This document shows, one piece after another, positions 32,205 to 32,551 of a DNA stretch of 32,551 nt (the stretch's first letter is position 1; each line of letters opens with the position of its first letter). The notes beneath the pieces were generated by a model. The model saw only the letters and a program-made list of their open reading frames with translations, was not told the DNA's origin and ran no database searches. Source of the stretch: Smittium mucronatum (lineage: Eukaryota; Kickxellomycota; Harpellomycetes; Harpellales; Legeriomycetaceae); NCBI GenBank assembly GCA_001953115.1, contig LSSL01000082.1, positions 9,656 through 42,206 of the forward strand. The letters are read 5' to 3'. The translations under genes were made by a program, and so were the position numbers.

Positions 32205-32551
32205 ATCTTTTTCCGAAAAATTAGCATTACCATTTCTTATTTCTAAAACTCTGTGAACCCATTTTGATTTCTACATAAATATTGAAGGGGATTTTATAAA
32301 AATGTTATTCATTTCTTGTACACTATTAAATTTTTTTTAAAGAAAGCAAAAAAAATTACTTCTATTTTAACGGTCATTAATAGCGGTCACTTTTTTAAAA
32401 GGTTCACAAATTCTTGAGAAAATTTTGAGATTTTTACTTGATAAATAATTAAAATTTTCTTTATATAACAAATTTATATTTAAAATTTAATGCAAAACAA
32501 ACACATTTTATTTAAAATTAAAAATACACATTACCATTTATTTAATTTTTC
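32205..32551. other. AT-rich end of the window
   Basis: AT-rich DNA to the window edge with no recognisable feature. Confidence 0.5.

Noticed and set aside
1..32551. Reassigned stop codons (TAA/TAG as Gln) to explain broken frames
   Set aside because: The intact genes use CAA/CAG for Gln, have no internal TAA/TAG and terminate at TAA and TAG where homologues end.
1..32551. CRISPR array or bacterial operon
   Set aside because: No spaced direct repeats were seen, and spliceosomal introns with eukaryotic-type PheRS show the DNA is eukaryotic.

Overview
The window looks like a nuclear contig from a compact-gene, extremely AT-rich eukaryote, most likely an early-diverging fungus. The supporting signs are four short GT..AG introns (69-146 nt), the standard genetic code with TAA and TAG stops, Ala-tRNA with Pol III internal boxes, and moderate-GC genes set in DNA that is about one-fifth G+C by eye. 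The exact lineage cannot be read from the sequence.

Layout. Bases 1-132 are a pure 7-bp tandem repeat (TTATAAT) running off the window edge. Bases 133 to about 17.9 kb are an AT-rich expanse with no intact gene. It holds scattered coding-like relics with in-frame stops and frameshifts. The clearest is a decayed DDE transposase of PIF/Harbinger type on the minus strand at about 14.07-14.69 kb. A Myb/SANT-like relic lies at 15.9-16.1 kb, and two weak ankyrin-like relics lie at 10.2 and 12.9-13.25 kb. Between 15.9 and 17.9 kb the DNA is GC-richer and carries relics on both strands.

Bases 17,969-25,893 are a gene island. It contains the cytosolic phenylalanyl-tRNA synthetase beta subunit (+, 3 exons, 621 aa), a convergent membrane-anchored DHRS7-like short-chain dehydrogenase (-, 2 exons, 322 aa), a divergently placed ACSS3/PrpE-type acyl-CoA synthetase (+, 2 exons, 721 aa) ending in the PTS1-like tripeptide SHL, and tRNA-Ala(UGC). 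The four genes have no obvious shared pathway. PheRS-beta and tRNA-Ala serve translation, the SDR is a probable membrane-bound NAD(P)H oxidoreductase, and the acyl-CoA synthetase would activate propionate or another short-chain acid, possibly in peroxisomes. None is arranged as an operon.

Bases 25.9-32.55 kb return to AT-rich DNA with no intact gene, only low-confidence coding-like relics (28.1-29.8 kb and 32.0-32.2 kb).

No striking new system was found. The most interesting points are the bimodal composition with a relic graveyard that resembles point-mutational decay (RIP-like or AT drift), the possible peroxisomal address on the acyl-CoA synthetase, and repeated G-tract islands with shared flanks.
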